DNA of 64,000 bases from Dyella psychrodurans (GTDB taxonomy: Bacteria; Pseudomonadota; Gammaproteobacteria; Xanthomonadales; Rhodanobacteraceae). Shown in pieces: positions 46,881 through 54,784 of this stretch; the stretch's first letter is position 1; every line of letters starts with the position of its first letter. The position numbers and the translations under genes were made by a program. The stretch is taken from positions 243,561 to 307,560 of the forward strand of contig NZ_QRBF01000002.1 in assembly GCF_003363265.1 (NCBI RefSeq). Reading direction: 5' to 3'. The notes below the pieces were generated by a model. The model worked only from the letters and a program-made list of their open reading frames with translations. It did not search any database and was not told the origin of the DNA.

Positions 46881-47378
46881 TCAGCGGTACGTATTGGCGA
46901 TGCCGGGGACCGGCGACAGGAAGTCGTTGCTGTGGAACGGGAAGTCACGCGGATTCTTGTTGTCCGGGTGATCTTCCAGATTGGGCGTGCCGTGCACGGT
47001 GCCGTTGACGGCGTAGGCCAGCGAACCGGCGCTGCCCTTGCCGGCAATCGCCTGCAGGGACTGGTTCATCGCGGGCGTCGGCAGCACGTCGATCTGCAGC
47101 ACGTCGCCGGCGAAGGAGGGGATGTCCAGGTCGAACTTCGAGTGCACGCGCACGGGTATGCCCTGCGCGACCTGCAACTGACCTTCGATCGACTGGAAAT
47201 CCATGCCGGTGTAGCTGTTGTTCTGGATGCGCAAGGTGAGCTGCCAGGTGCCGTCCGGCTGCACCTTCATTTGCTGGATGGTGATCGTGGGCGGGAACAC
47301 GCTCTGCCGCTGCGGCCCGCAGGCAGCCAGGACGCAAACCAGCACTACGAGGGCCAATCCGTGGAGCAGTCGTTTCAT
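46881..47378 (-). CDS. LEA-2-like (WHy domain) lipoprotein
   Basis: The 165-residue product has a lipoprotein signal with lipobox VLAAC (lipidated Cys20). A beta-rich domain follows that resembles LEA type 2/WHy proteins: PTITIQQMKV, LRIQNNSYTGMDFQSIEGQL, and IPVRVHSKFDLDIPSFAGD. Such domains are tied to stress protection in plants and archaea; a bacterial role is not established. It is the first gene of the acyl-CoA dehydrogenase operon. GAGGTG precedes the ATG and overlaps the operator described at 47388-47403. Confidence 0.82.
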   Translation of the reverse strand: MKRLLHGLALVVLVCVLAACGPQRQSVFPPTITIQQMKVQPDGTWQLTLRIQNNSYTGMDFQSIEGQLQVAQGIPVRVHSKFDLDIPSFAGDVLQIDVLPTPAMNQSLQAIAGKGSAGSLAYAVNGTVHGTPNLEDHPDNKNPRDFPFHSNDFLSPVPGIANTYR

Positions 47379-47387
47379 GGAGTCACC

Positions 47388-47403
47388 TCAAACGATTGTT
47401 TGA
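47388..47403 (-). promoter_or_regulatory. PsrA-like operator over the start site of the lipoprotein/acyl-CoA dehydrogenase operon
   Basis: TCAAACgattGTTTGA is a perfect 6-base dyad with a 4-base centre and contains CAAAC-N4-GTTTG. Published PsrA sites in Pseudomonas have G/CAAAC-N(2-4)-GTTTG/C. The dyad directly follows the -10 hexamer and covers the likely start point, a classic repressor position. No psrA gene is in the window. Confidence 0.55.
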
Positions 47404-47430
47404 ATATATCAGGGAATGATGTCAGTGGAA
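47403..47430 (-). promoter_or_regulatory. promoter of the lipoprotein/acyl-CoA dehydrogenase operon
   Basis: On the minus strand TGATATATT is an extended -10 (TATATT at 47408-47403). TTCCAC (47430-47425) lies 16 bases upstream as a weak -35. The surrounding gap up to 47673 is AT-richer than average and holds no gene. AAACGTTT near 47450 is another small palindrome. Confidence 0.55.
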
Positions 47431-47673
47431 CGTGGGGATGCAACACGCGAAACGTTTGAAACAGAAAGAGTTATACAAGTGCAAGACCCAATCAAAGGTG
47501 CATTTGTTCATCGCGATCCACTCCCTCCGCTGCAAACAGAAGAGGGAGCAAATGCTTCGCATGCGTAAGATCGTTGGTATCGACACCGCTTACCTTTGTT
47601 CTATCTAGCGATTCCCATCGTCATACGGAACGGGCATCATTAGCGGTTACGCCCCTCATGTCTGCAGCTATCC

Positions 47674-48141
47674 ATGACCCGTCGCATCGTTGCCCGCCGC
47701 TCCCCCATCCATGGCAATGGCGTATTCGCCGTCGCTCCGCTCAAGAAGGGTGAGGAAATCATCGAATACAGGGGCACGTTGATGACCCATGGCGAAGCCG
47801 ACGAGATGTACGGCGACGGTGGCGAGACGGGTCACACCTTTCTGTTCACGTTGAACGATGACTACATCATCGACGCGAACCGCAAGGGCAATATCGCGCG
47901 CTGGATCAACCACAGCTGCAACCCCAACTGCGAAGCGCTGGTCGAAGAAAGCAAAACCGGCGATCCGCGCAAGGACCGCGTGGTCATCGAAGCCAAGCGC
48001 AACATCAAGCCGGGCGAGGAACTCACCTACGACTACGGCATCGTGCTCGAGGTTCCGCATACCGCACGCCTGAAGAAGCTGTGGGTGTGCCTGTGCGGTT
48101 CGCCCAAGTGCACGGGTACGCTGCTGAAGCCCAAGCGCTGA
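47674..48141 (+). CDS. SET-domain protein (putative protein lysine methyltransferase)
   Basis: The 155-residue protein is almost entirely a SET domain. It has the N-terminal GNGVFA, the central RWINHSCNPNCEA with the SAM-binding NHS core, and ELTYDYG with the catalytic tyrosine. A post-SET cysteine motif (CLCGSPKCTGTLL) closes it. It should transfer methyl groups from SAM to protein lysine in the cytosol. SET proteins are mostly eukaryotic; stand-alone bacterial members occur in Xanthomonadales and chlamydiae, and their targets are largely unknown. No companion gene suggests a substrate. Confidence 0.9.
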   Translation: MTRRIVARRSPIHGNGVFAVAPLKKGEEIIEYRGTLMTHGEADEMYGDGGETGHTFLFTLNDDYIIDANRKGNIARWINHSCNPNCEALVEESKTGDPRKDRVVIEAKRNIKPGEELTYDYGIVLEVPHTARLKKLWVCLCGSPKCTGTLLKPKR

Positions 48142-48178
48142 GGCTTGGGCCGAACGCATTCATCCCTGGCCGGTTGCT

Positions 48179-48676
48179 TCAGTTCGCGTAATCAATCGCC
48201 AGCACCTCGATCATCATGTCGCCCGCAGGACGCTGCCAGCAGACCTCATCGCCCACGCGCGCGCCAAGCAGCGCCTGGGCAAGCGGAGACACATAGCTGA
48301 CCAGGCCATGCTCGGCGTCGGCTTCGTCTTCGCCGACGATCTGCCAGCGTCGTTCGCCCACCGGGCTGTCGACTGTAACCGTGGCACCGAACGCGACACG
48401 ATCGTGCGGCTGTTTGGACAGATCCATCTCGATGGCGCTGGCCACGCGCGCGTTCAGCCAGCGCAACTGGCGGTCGAGCGCGGTCAGTTCCCTTTGCTGA
48501 TCGAGCGTGGCGTCTTCCCGCAGTGCATCGTGGCGCGCCTGTGTAGCGGCCAGACGTTCGCGCAGCGCCGCTGCGCCTCGTGGCGTCACGTAATTGGGAT
48601 GATCGCTCAACGGTAGTTCGGGCAATGCTTCGCTGGCATCGCCATCATTGTCGTCTTTGACGAAGGCGCGACTCAT
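48179..48676 (-). CDS. GreB-like transcription factor with altered coiled-coil tip
   Basis: The 165-residue protein begins MSRAFVK, like many GreB-type proteins, and has the C-terminal FKBP-like Gre domain (GATVTVD...VGEDEAD...SYVSPLAQALLG...PAG). Gre factors reach into the RNA polymerase secondary channel and stimulate cleavage of backtracked RNA. Here the N-terminal coiled coil (about 36-85) is about 14 residues shorter than in E. coli GreA, and the acidic G-D-x-x-EN-A-x-Y tip motif is missing. It may bind polymerase without promoting cleavage, like Rnk or Gfh factors. Confidence 0.78.
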   Translation of the reverse strand: MSRAFVKDDNDGDASEALPELPLSDHPNYVTPRGAAALRERLAATQARHDALREDATLDQQRELTALDRQLRWLNARVASAIEMDLSKQPHDRVAFGATVTVDSPVGERRWQIVGEDEADAEHGLVSYVSPLAQALLGARVGDEVCWQRPAGDMMIEVLAIDYAN

Positions 48677-48819
48677 GCGGCCCTCCGCGTAGGTATTGTT
48701 CGTGAGTGAAACATCGCGTGGCGATCGCGTCGCGAATCACGCGGGCGGTTGATCAAGGCATGTGGCCACGGTCGGGTGACTGCAACGCCACCCGACCGGT
48801 CGGTAGAGCAGGTGGCATG

Positions 48820-50859
48820 TCAGTCCTCGTCCAGTTTCGGCTTCCACGCTTCGCTCAGTTGCCGCTGGACGGGCGGTGGAACAGGTTCGTAGTGGCTTAG
48901 ATCAAGGCTGTAACGACCTCGCCCACCGGTCATGGCCTTGAGTTCGGTGGGATAGTCGGTGAGCTCGGCCAGCGGCGCCTGCGCCTTGATCACCAGTTCG
49001 CCGCCGCGTCGCGCGTCCGTGCCCATGATGCGCGCGCGCTTGCCGGCGAGACCGCCGGTGACGTCGCCCACGTTCACTTCCGGAATCGACACTTCCACGT
49101 CGACGATGGGCTCCAGCACGATCGGACGCGCCTTGTTGATCGCATCGAGGAACGCTTTCTTGCCGGCGCTGACGAAGGCGACTTCCTTCGAATCGACGGG
49201 ATGGTATTTGCCGTCGTACACGGTCACGCGAAGATCCTGCAGCGGATAACCCGCCACCGCGCCGGTCTCCATCGCCTGGCGCACGCCTTTTTCGATGGCG
49301 GGCAGGAACTGGCCTGGAATCACGCCGCCTTTCACCGCGTCGATGAATTCGAAGCCTGCGCCGCGCTCAAGTGGATCCACGCGCAGGAACACTTCGCCGA
49401 ACTGGCCCGCGCCGCCGGTCTGCTTCTTGTGGCGATGGTGACCTTCCGCCGAACCTGCGATGGTTTCGCGATAGGCAATACGCGGCGGATGCGTGACCAC
49501 CTCCACGCCGTAACGATCCTTCATGCGTTCCAGCATGATCTTCAGGTGCAGGTCGGAGAGCCCGCGCACCACGGTTTCGTTGAGTTCCTTGTGGTGCTCC
49601 ATGCGGAAGCACGGATCTTCTTCCGTCAGGCGCGACAAGGCCAGCGACAGCTTTTGTTCCTGCCCCTTGTGCTTGGGTTCGAGCGCGAGCCCAAACATCG
49701 GCTGCGGGAAATGCAGCGGCTCGAGACGGATGCTGTCTTCGTCGTGCGAATCGTGCAGCACGGCGTCGAAGTGAATCTCTTCCACCTTTGCCACCGCGGC
49801 GATGTCGCCGGGAATGGCCTGGTCGATTTCCACATGCGTCCTGCCGTTCAGGCGAAACAGATGGCCCACCTTGAACGCCTTGCGGTTGTCGTCGATGAAC
49901 AGCTGGCTGTCGCGGCGAATCGTGCCTTGCCACACGCGGAACACGCTCAGCTTGCCCACGAACGGATCGTTGATCACCTTGAATACATCGGCGACCACAT
50001 GCGAACTCGGATTGGGATCGACGGCAATCTGCATCTTGTCGGTATTGCGGAACGGCGGCGGATTGGCTTCGCCCGGATTCGGCAGGAGCCGGTCGAAGAT
50101 ATCCAGCACTTCCTGCACGCCTGCGCCTGTGCGCGCACTGACAAAGCAGATCGGAACCAGATGGCCTTCGCGCAGGCATTGCTCGAAAGCATCGTGCAAC
50201 TGCTGCGGCGTCAGGGCTTCTTCGCCGGCATCCAGATACGCACCCATGGTGGCTTCGTTGATTTCGACCACCTGGTCGAGAATCTGCTGGTGCGCGTCGG
50301 CCAGCGATGAAAAATCGGTCTTGCCATCGCGATGGAAGAAGCAGTCGAGCACGCGCGTGGCGTTGTCGGCGGGTAGATTCACCGGCAGGCATTCGTTGCC
50401 GAATTCTTCGCGCAGCGTATTCACGAGGTCGGCCAGGTTCACGCCTTCGGTGTCGATTTTGTTGACGATCAACAGGCGCGCGAGACCCCGCTCGTGGGCG
50501 CGCTCCATGATGCGGCGCGTGCCGTGCTCCACGCCGTTGGCGGCATTGACCACCACCGCGACGGTTTCCACCGCGGCAAACGCGGAAAGGGTGCCGCCGC
50601 GAAAATCCGGATAGCCGGCGGTATCGATCACGTTGATGTGACAGTCGCCGCGATCGATGCTCGCGATGCAACTGTCGATGGAATGGCAGCGCGCTTTCTC
50701 TTGCGCATCGGTGTCCGATTGCGTGGTGCCGCGCTCGACCGATCCGATCGTCTGAATCACGCCGCCGGCTTGCAGCAGAGCTTCGAAAAGCGTGGTCTTG
50801 CCCACGCCGGCGTGACCGGCGAGCGCGATGTTGCGGATATTTTCCGTGTTGTAGGACAC
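48820..50859 (-). CDS. EF-G-2-type translational GTPase
   Basis: The 679-residue protein has all EF-G domains: GTPase (about 8-265, with P-loop GHAGVGKT and NKID), domain II, domain III, domain IV starting QTGGAGQFGEV, and domain V ending with SHYEPVPP. It differs from housekeeping EF-G in switch II, where DTAGYPDF replaces DTPGHVDF, so the catalytic His is Tyr. Switch I is ARCHSIDS instead of RGITI. These changes mark the EF-G-2 group, whose role is not settled. GTG 50859 has a strong AAGGAGG. fusA proper, tufA and ribosomal protein genes are not here. Confidence 0.9.
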   Translation of the reverse strand: MSYNTENIRNIALAGHAGVGKTTLFEALLQAGGVIQTIGSVERGTTQSDTDAQEKARCHSIDSCIASIDRGDCHINVIDTAGYPDFRGGTLSAFAAVETVAVVVNAANGVEHGTRRIMERAHERGLARLLIVNKIDTEGVNLADLVNTLREEFGNECLPVNLPADNATRVLDCFFHRDGKTDFSSLADAHQQILDQVVEINEATMGAYLDAGEEALTPQQLHDAFEQCLREGHLVPICFVSARTGAGVQEVLDIFDRLLPNPGEANPPPFRNTDKMQIAVDPNPSSHVVADVFKVINDPFVGKLSVFRVWQGTIRRDSQLFIDDNRKAFKVGHLFRLNGRTHVEIDQAIPGDIAAVAKVEEIHFDAVLHDSHDEDSIRLEPLHFPQPMFGLALEPKHKGQEQKLSLALSRLTEEDPCFRMEHHKELNETVVRGLSDLHLKIMLERMKDRYGVEVVTHPPRIAYRETIAGSAEGHHRHKKQTGGAGQFGEVFLRVDPLERGAGFEFIDAVKGGVIPGQFLPAIEKGVRQAMETGAVAGYPLQDLRVTVYDGKYHPVDSKEVAFVSAGKKAFLDAINKARPIVLEPIVDVEVSIPEVNVGDVTGGLAGKRARIMGTDARRGGELVIKAQAPLAELTDYPTELKAMTGGRGRYSLDLSHYEPVPPPVQRQLSEAWKPKLDED

Positions 50860-51252
50860 GATGCGACCCTCCTTTGATGAGGCGCGGGATCGTGCCGGTC
50901 TAGCCGCATGAGGCCGCGCATTTGGCGGGCCGTCATGGTCGTCCTTCGCGTGCGGGACGCAGGGGGGCGGTCATGGCGGGAGGCGGCGCTGGGCCGCTTG
51001 TCTAGACTTCTACCATTGCCGGGAATGGTCAAGTTGCAGTGCGAAGACGTTAACGCGATGTGAGCGGACGGAACCGCCGGGCGTTCGAAAGGTCTGTGTG
51101 ATTCCTATTTCCACGCGGTCACATGCGGTGACCGGGCAGCAGACCGAGGACGGCTTATCGAACGCCCCGACGAAGTCGAGCATCACCGCTGGTTTTCACC
51201 GCCCCCGGACAAGGATCGCGGACTAGCCACGCTCGACGGACCCACGCGCGCC
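50860..51252. other. 393-base divergent gap between the EF-G-2 gene and the TonB-like paralogue
   Basis: No gene is visible. A dyad ACCATT-N6-AATGGT (51012-51029) sits beside TTGACC on the minus strand (51027-51032), a possible -35 for the GTPase gene. The paralogue leader contains a nested hairpin, listed next. Confidence 0.6.
51079..51167 (+). other. nested inverted repeats in the leader of the TonB-like gene
   Basis: GGGCGTTCGA (51079-51088) pairs perfectly with TCGAACGCCC (51158-51167), enclosing a second perfect hairpin CGGTCAC-ATGCG-GTGACCG (51116-51134). In RNA this makes a closed multi-loop structure about 85 bases before the ATG. No known riboswitch class is recognised. Confidence 0.5.
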
Positions 51253-52134
51253 ATGCTGCACCAGCTGCGTTGGCGCAAATCCCCGCCCGATCATGGCCGT
51301 CTCTGGATGGCGCTGGGGATCGCGTTGGTTCTGCACGTCTTCTTCGTGATTGCCGTGTGGCACGAGATGAAACCCAGGGCGCGTCAGCTTGGGGAAATGG
51401 TGGCGCGACAGGTAAGCGCCATCCAGGTGCGCCTGATCGTTCACGCAGCATCGAAAGGGCCCGCTGCACCGCCGCCCATCGTGTTGACGTCACCACCACG
51501 TCCTGCGCGCGAGCCCGTGTCGAAAAACGCGATGACGTTGCATATGCCCGGACCCGCGCCGACGCCTGCATCGCCCCCGCAGCCGGCGCCTGCCAGTTCC
51601 GCGCCGGTGAGGCTGTTCGATCAAACCGGACGAATCGTTCTGCCGGCCAATGCATCCAGTGCGCCGGTGGCACCAACGCCCGATTACGTGCAGCGCGCTC
51701 CGCAGGGCGATACGCAAATCATGCACGACAAAGATCCCGTCAAATACAAGCCGACGGCGCTCGATCCGTATTGGCGCAAAGGCGGCAGCGGCCTCGACGA
51801 CGTGTTGCAGAAGGCGGTCGAGAAGACCACCGTGTCCAAAACCATTCAGTTGCCGATGGGCATTCGCATTCGCTGTTCCATTACCTTCGCCGCGCTTGGC
51901 GGTGGTTGCGGAGGCGCCGATCCGCCGCCACCGCCACCGCCCACCGATGGCGACGAACGCTTGAACATGGCACCGGCATCGCTGATCAGGAACGCATCCA
52001 CCCCCAAGGCCCCTGACGTCGCCTCATGTATCGCCGACTACAGGGCGGGCAAGCCCTTGCCCTATGGCTGTCCAGTGGACACGCCAACGCGTGCCGTGGA
52101 TGCGGAAAAACACGTGCCTCAAGCCGAGCATTGA
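51253..52134 (+). CDS. TonB-like membrane-anchored proline-rich protein, paralogue A
   Basis: Function unknown. The 293-residue protein has a short cytosolic N-terminus and one TM helix (about 17-37, ALVLHVFFVI, with a His at the position typical of TonB/TolA helices). A Pro/Ala-rich periplasmic stretch follows (about 70-165). The C-terminal domain (about 165-235) shows GDTQIM, KYKPT, DPYW, AVEKTTVS and GIRIRC. This domain is shared with paralogue B downstream and is not the TonB C-terminal domain. Two cysteines in it (GIRIRC and GGCGG) recur in the paralogue, so a disulfide is plausible. The shape suggests envelope spanning. No ExbB/ExbD genes adjoin it. Confidence 0.7.
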   Translation: MLHQLRWRKSPPDHGRLWMALGIALVLHVFFVIAVWHEMKPRARQLGEMVARQVSAIQVRLIVHAASKGPAAPPPIVLTSPPRPAREPVSKNAMTLHMPGPAPTPASPPQPAPASSAPVRLFDQTGRIVLPANASSAPVAPTPDYVQRAPQGDTQIMHDKDPVKYKPTALDPYWRKGGSGLDDVLQKAVEKTTVSKTIQLPMGIRIRCSITFAALGGGCGGADPPPPPPPTDGDERLNMAPASLIRNASTPKAPDVASCIADYRAGKPLPYGCPVDTPTRAVDAEKHVPQAEH

Positions 52135-52234
52135 ATGCCACGGCTGCCGTGGTGTCCTGAGGGGCAGGGCGGAAAGGTGACGATGATGTCGAACAAACAT
52201 CAAGAAATTCCGTTCCGCCCGTTAAACTGGCGCC

Positions 52235-54205
52235 ATGCCGCCATCGCCCCCGGGTCCACCCACCCCGCTCAAAGTCGTCATGATCAAATCGCCGCGCGAT
52301 GCGGCGACGTGGGCGATCGTCTATCGGCGCAAGATCCGCGACAGGCCGCGCGATCGCTTGCTGAAAGTGATCGGGGTGTTCGGCGCGCTCCTGGTGCATC
52401 TGATTTTCCTGCTCGGCGCGATGCTGGGCTCGCCCTACGAGCTGCCGCCGCCGCCGCCAGAGCCGAAGGGCAATCCGCTCCTGGTGCGCATCATCAACAA
52501 CAAGCCTGTGCCACCGCCGCCCCCGCCCGTTCGTGGCGTGCCGCCGAAGGAACACGGGCCGACGCATCGCGGCAATACGGCGCAAGCCGTGCATGTGACT
52601 CACGAGGCATCGACGGCCGCACCGGTGGCCGTCACCCAGCAACCGCCCGTACCGGCGCCGATACAAACGCCCGTGGTCGCGCAGGCCAAGCCATCCGCGG
52701 CCGAAAAACCGCATCCGGTCGCGGCACCCTTGCCGCCGATCACGCTGCCCAAGCCTTCGCCGGTGGAAATCGAACAACCCAAGCCGGTCGGCTTGCCGCC
52801 GCCGGCCTTGTCGCTGCAGGCGGTGACGGCGCCGCAGCCTGTGCCGCCGCAATTCCAGCCCGTACCGCCGCCGAAACCGCAACTGGAAGGCACCAAGCCG
52901 ATGCCTCCGCTGCCGTCGGTGGCGCTTCCCACGCAGCCCACGCAATCGGCATTGACCGCAACGCCTCCGCAGATGGCCGTGGAGAAACCGTCGCTGCAGC
53001 CGATAGCGATGCCCAATGTCGTCGCGGTCGAACCCGCGCCGACGCCTGCCGCGCCGCCTTCGCCGCCGACACCGTCGGTGCAGCCGATACCGATGCCGGC
53101 GAAGATCGAAGCCACGGTCAACCTGCAGTCGTCGGTCACGCCGCTCGTCACGCCCAATGCGCCGCGCATTGCGGAGCAAGTGACGACGCCCGTGCTCCGT
53201 CCGCAGGAAGAAGCGCAGCTTGCGCCGGCGCCTGTCACGCCCGTCGTGGCTCCGGCTCCCGCACCGACGCCTGCGGTACCTCCTGCGCCGCCGTTGAACA
53301 TCCCCGCCCCCAAGCTTGCATTGCCTGAGGTGTCGCTACAGCCGCAGTTGAGCCCTTCGCCGTCGACGACACCTACGACACCCACGACATCGCCGGCCAA
53401 GGCGCCCGAGTCGGCGGCCAGCGAGAAGACGGTTGCGGCGGCGCCTTCGCCCGCGCCAAGTCCGTCGCCGTCAACGACACCTTCCACCGAAGCCAACGCC
53501 AGCGTCAGCACGGCACCCAACGCAACGCCGCAAGGAAGCGAGACGGCCAATCCCGGACAGCCCAACGGCGTCAATCAGCCTTCGGAAAACAACAACGCTC
53601 AAAATGGCCAGCCTTCGCCTGCCACCGGCACGGGAAATGTTCCTGGGCCGCAGGGTGGCGGCACGCCAGGCAGCCCGAACGGCACGTATATTCAGCTCAC
53701 GCCGCACGGCGATACGGAAATCATGTCGCACAACACGAACATTCCGAAATATCGCCCGACCGTGTTCGACAAGTACTGGACACCCAAAGGCGAGAGCTCG
53801 GTCGATACGGCGTTGCGCCACGCCGTCGAGAAGACCACGGTAAGTCACACCTTCAATTTGCCGCAGGGCGTGCGCATCAAGTGCACGGTGATGCCGTTGC
53901 TGCCATCGGCGCTGTTCGGTTGCACAAACCCCGATCCACCGGCGGCGCCGCTGCCGCAGAAGATCTACGACCGCCTGAACCTTCCTTCCAAGAATGCCTC
54001 GATACCCACGGTTCCTGCGGCAGCCGCCACCGCGCAAGCGCCGAGCGCGCCGGTGACATTGGACAACAGCGCCGAATGTGCGGCCGCGCGCGTGAGCGGT
54101 GGTCCGATGCCGCCCAATTGCCCGCCGGCGGAACCGGTGAAACCCTTGCGTCTGCCGGCGCCATCCACGAGTTCGTGGGTGCCGGCGAGCGATCAGTTCC
54201 ATTGA
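52235..54205 (+). CDS. TonB-like membrane-anchored proline-rich protein, paralogue B
   Basis: Function unknown. The 656-residue protein has one TM helix (about 45-65, ALLVHLIFLLGAM, again with a His). A very long Pro/Ala/Thr-rich region covers about 70-480, enough to span the periplasm. The C-terminal domain (about 485-580) shows GDTEIM, KYRPT, DKYW, AVEKTTVS and GVRIKC, matching paralogue A. A C-terminal Pro-rich tail follows. The start at ATG 52235 has no good ribosome binding site; ATG 52280 is an alternative. It starts 100 bases after paralogue A, and the GFA gene starts 15 bases after its stop, so all three may be cotranscribed. Confidence 0.7.
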   Translation: MPPSPPGPPTPLKVVMIKSPRDAATWAIVYRRKIRDRPRDRLLKVIGVFGALLVHLIFLLGAMLGSPYELPPPPPEPKGNPLLVRIINNKPVPPPPPPVRGVPPKEHGPTHRGNTAQAVHVTHEASTAAPVAVTQQPPVPAPIQTPVVAQAKPSAAEKPHPVAAPLPPITLPKPSPVEIEQPKPVGLPPPALSLQAVTAPQPVPPQFQPVPPPKPQLEGTKPMPPLPSVALPTQPTQSALTATPPQMAVEKPSLQPIAMPNVVAVEPAPTPAAPPSPPTPSVQPIPMPAKIEATVNLQSSVTPLVTPNAPRIAEQVTTPVLRPQEEAQLAPAPVTPVVAPAPAPTPAVPPAPPLNIPAPKLALPEVSLQPQLSPSPSTTPTTPTTSPAKAPESAASEKTVAAAPSPAPSPSPSTTPSTEANASVSTAPNATPQGSETANPGQPNGVNQPSENNNAQNGQPSPATGTGNVPGPQGGGTPGSPNGTYIQLTPHGDTEIMSHNTNIPKYRPTVFDKYWTPKGESSVDTALRHAVEKTTVSHTFNLPQGVRIKCTVMPLLPSALFGCTNPDPPAAPLPQKIYDRLNLPSKNASIPTVPAAAATAQAPSAPVTLDNSAECAAARVSGGPMPPNCPPAEPVKPLRLPAPSTSSWVPASDQFH

Positions 54206-54220
54206 TGAGGAAACCGTGTC

Positions 54221-54715
54221 ATGAACGCCGATGATGCGATGCGTTTCGATGGCGGTTGCGATTGCAAGGCGGTGCGCTATCGCATGATGAATACGCCGCT
54301 GTTCGTGCACTGCTGCCACTGTCGCTGGTGCCAGCGCGAAAGCGGCAGCGCGTTTGCGTTGAATGCGTTGATCGAAGCGGATCGCGTCGCGATGCTGGCA
54401 GGCGAGGTGGAAATCGTGCATACCCCGTCGCACAGCGGAAAAGGCCAGAAGATCGCCCGGTGCCCCGTTTGCCGCATCGCGGTGTGGAGCACTTACGCGG
54501 GTCTTGGCGAAATCCAGCGCTTCATTCGTGTGGGAACGCTCGACGATCCCGATCGCTTCCCGCCGGATATCCACATTTTTACGCTGTCGAAACAGCCGTG
54601 GGTGTTGCTGCCGCCGGGTGTGCCTGCCGTGGACGAGTATTACGAACGGGCGAAATACTGGCCGCAGGCGAGCATCGAACGCCGGCGCGCGATGCTTGAG
54701 CGTGCGGGGCGCTGA
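54221..54715 (+). CDS. GFA family zinc protein, second copy
   Basis: A 164-residue GFA-family protein with zinc ligands in CDCKAVRY (about 13-15), HCCHCRWC (about 31-38) and ARCPVC (about 80-85). It is longer and clearly diverged from the copy at 39011-39358. The activity is unproven, as for most of the family. GAGG lies before the ATG. It follows paralogue B by 15 bases and converges on the molybdo-hydroxylase pair. Confidence 0.87.
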   Translation: MNADDAMRFDGGCDCKAVRYRMMNTPLFVHCCHCRWCQRESGSAFALNALIEADRVAMLAGEVEIVHTPSHSGKGQKIARCPVCRIAVWSTYAGLGEIQRFIRVGTLDDPDRFPPDIHIFTLSKQPWVLLPPGVPAVDEYYERAKYWPQASIERRRAMLERAGR

Positions 54716-54732
54716 CGTCGAAGCAGTTTGTC

Positions 54733-54758
54733 GTCATTCCCGCCTGCGCGGGAATGAC
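54733..54758. terminator. convergent hairpin, dispersed-repeat type
   Basis: A perfect 11-base-pair stem (GTCATTCCCGC and its complement) with a CTGC loop lies between the GFA and molybdo-hydroxylase stops. Its ATTCC core is like that of the 35-base repeats near 44.9 kb. It may double as a bidirectional terminator although T-runs are lacking. Confidence 0.55.
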
Positions 54759-54784
54759 CAATGGCGAAGTTGACGCAAGACAAA

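Noticed and set aside
52135..53328. 397-codon frame overlapping paralogue B, and its minus-strand counterpart
   Set aside because: Both are out-of-frame readings of the proline-rich coding region. The chosen frame alone matches the paralogue A domain.
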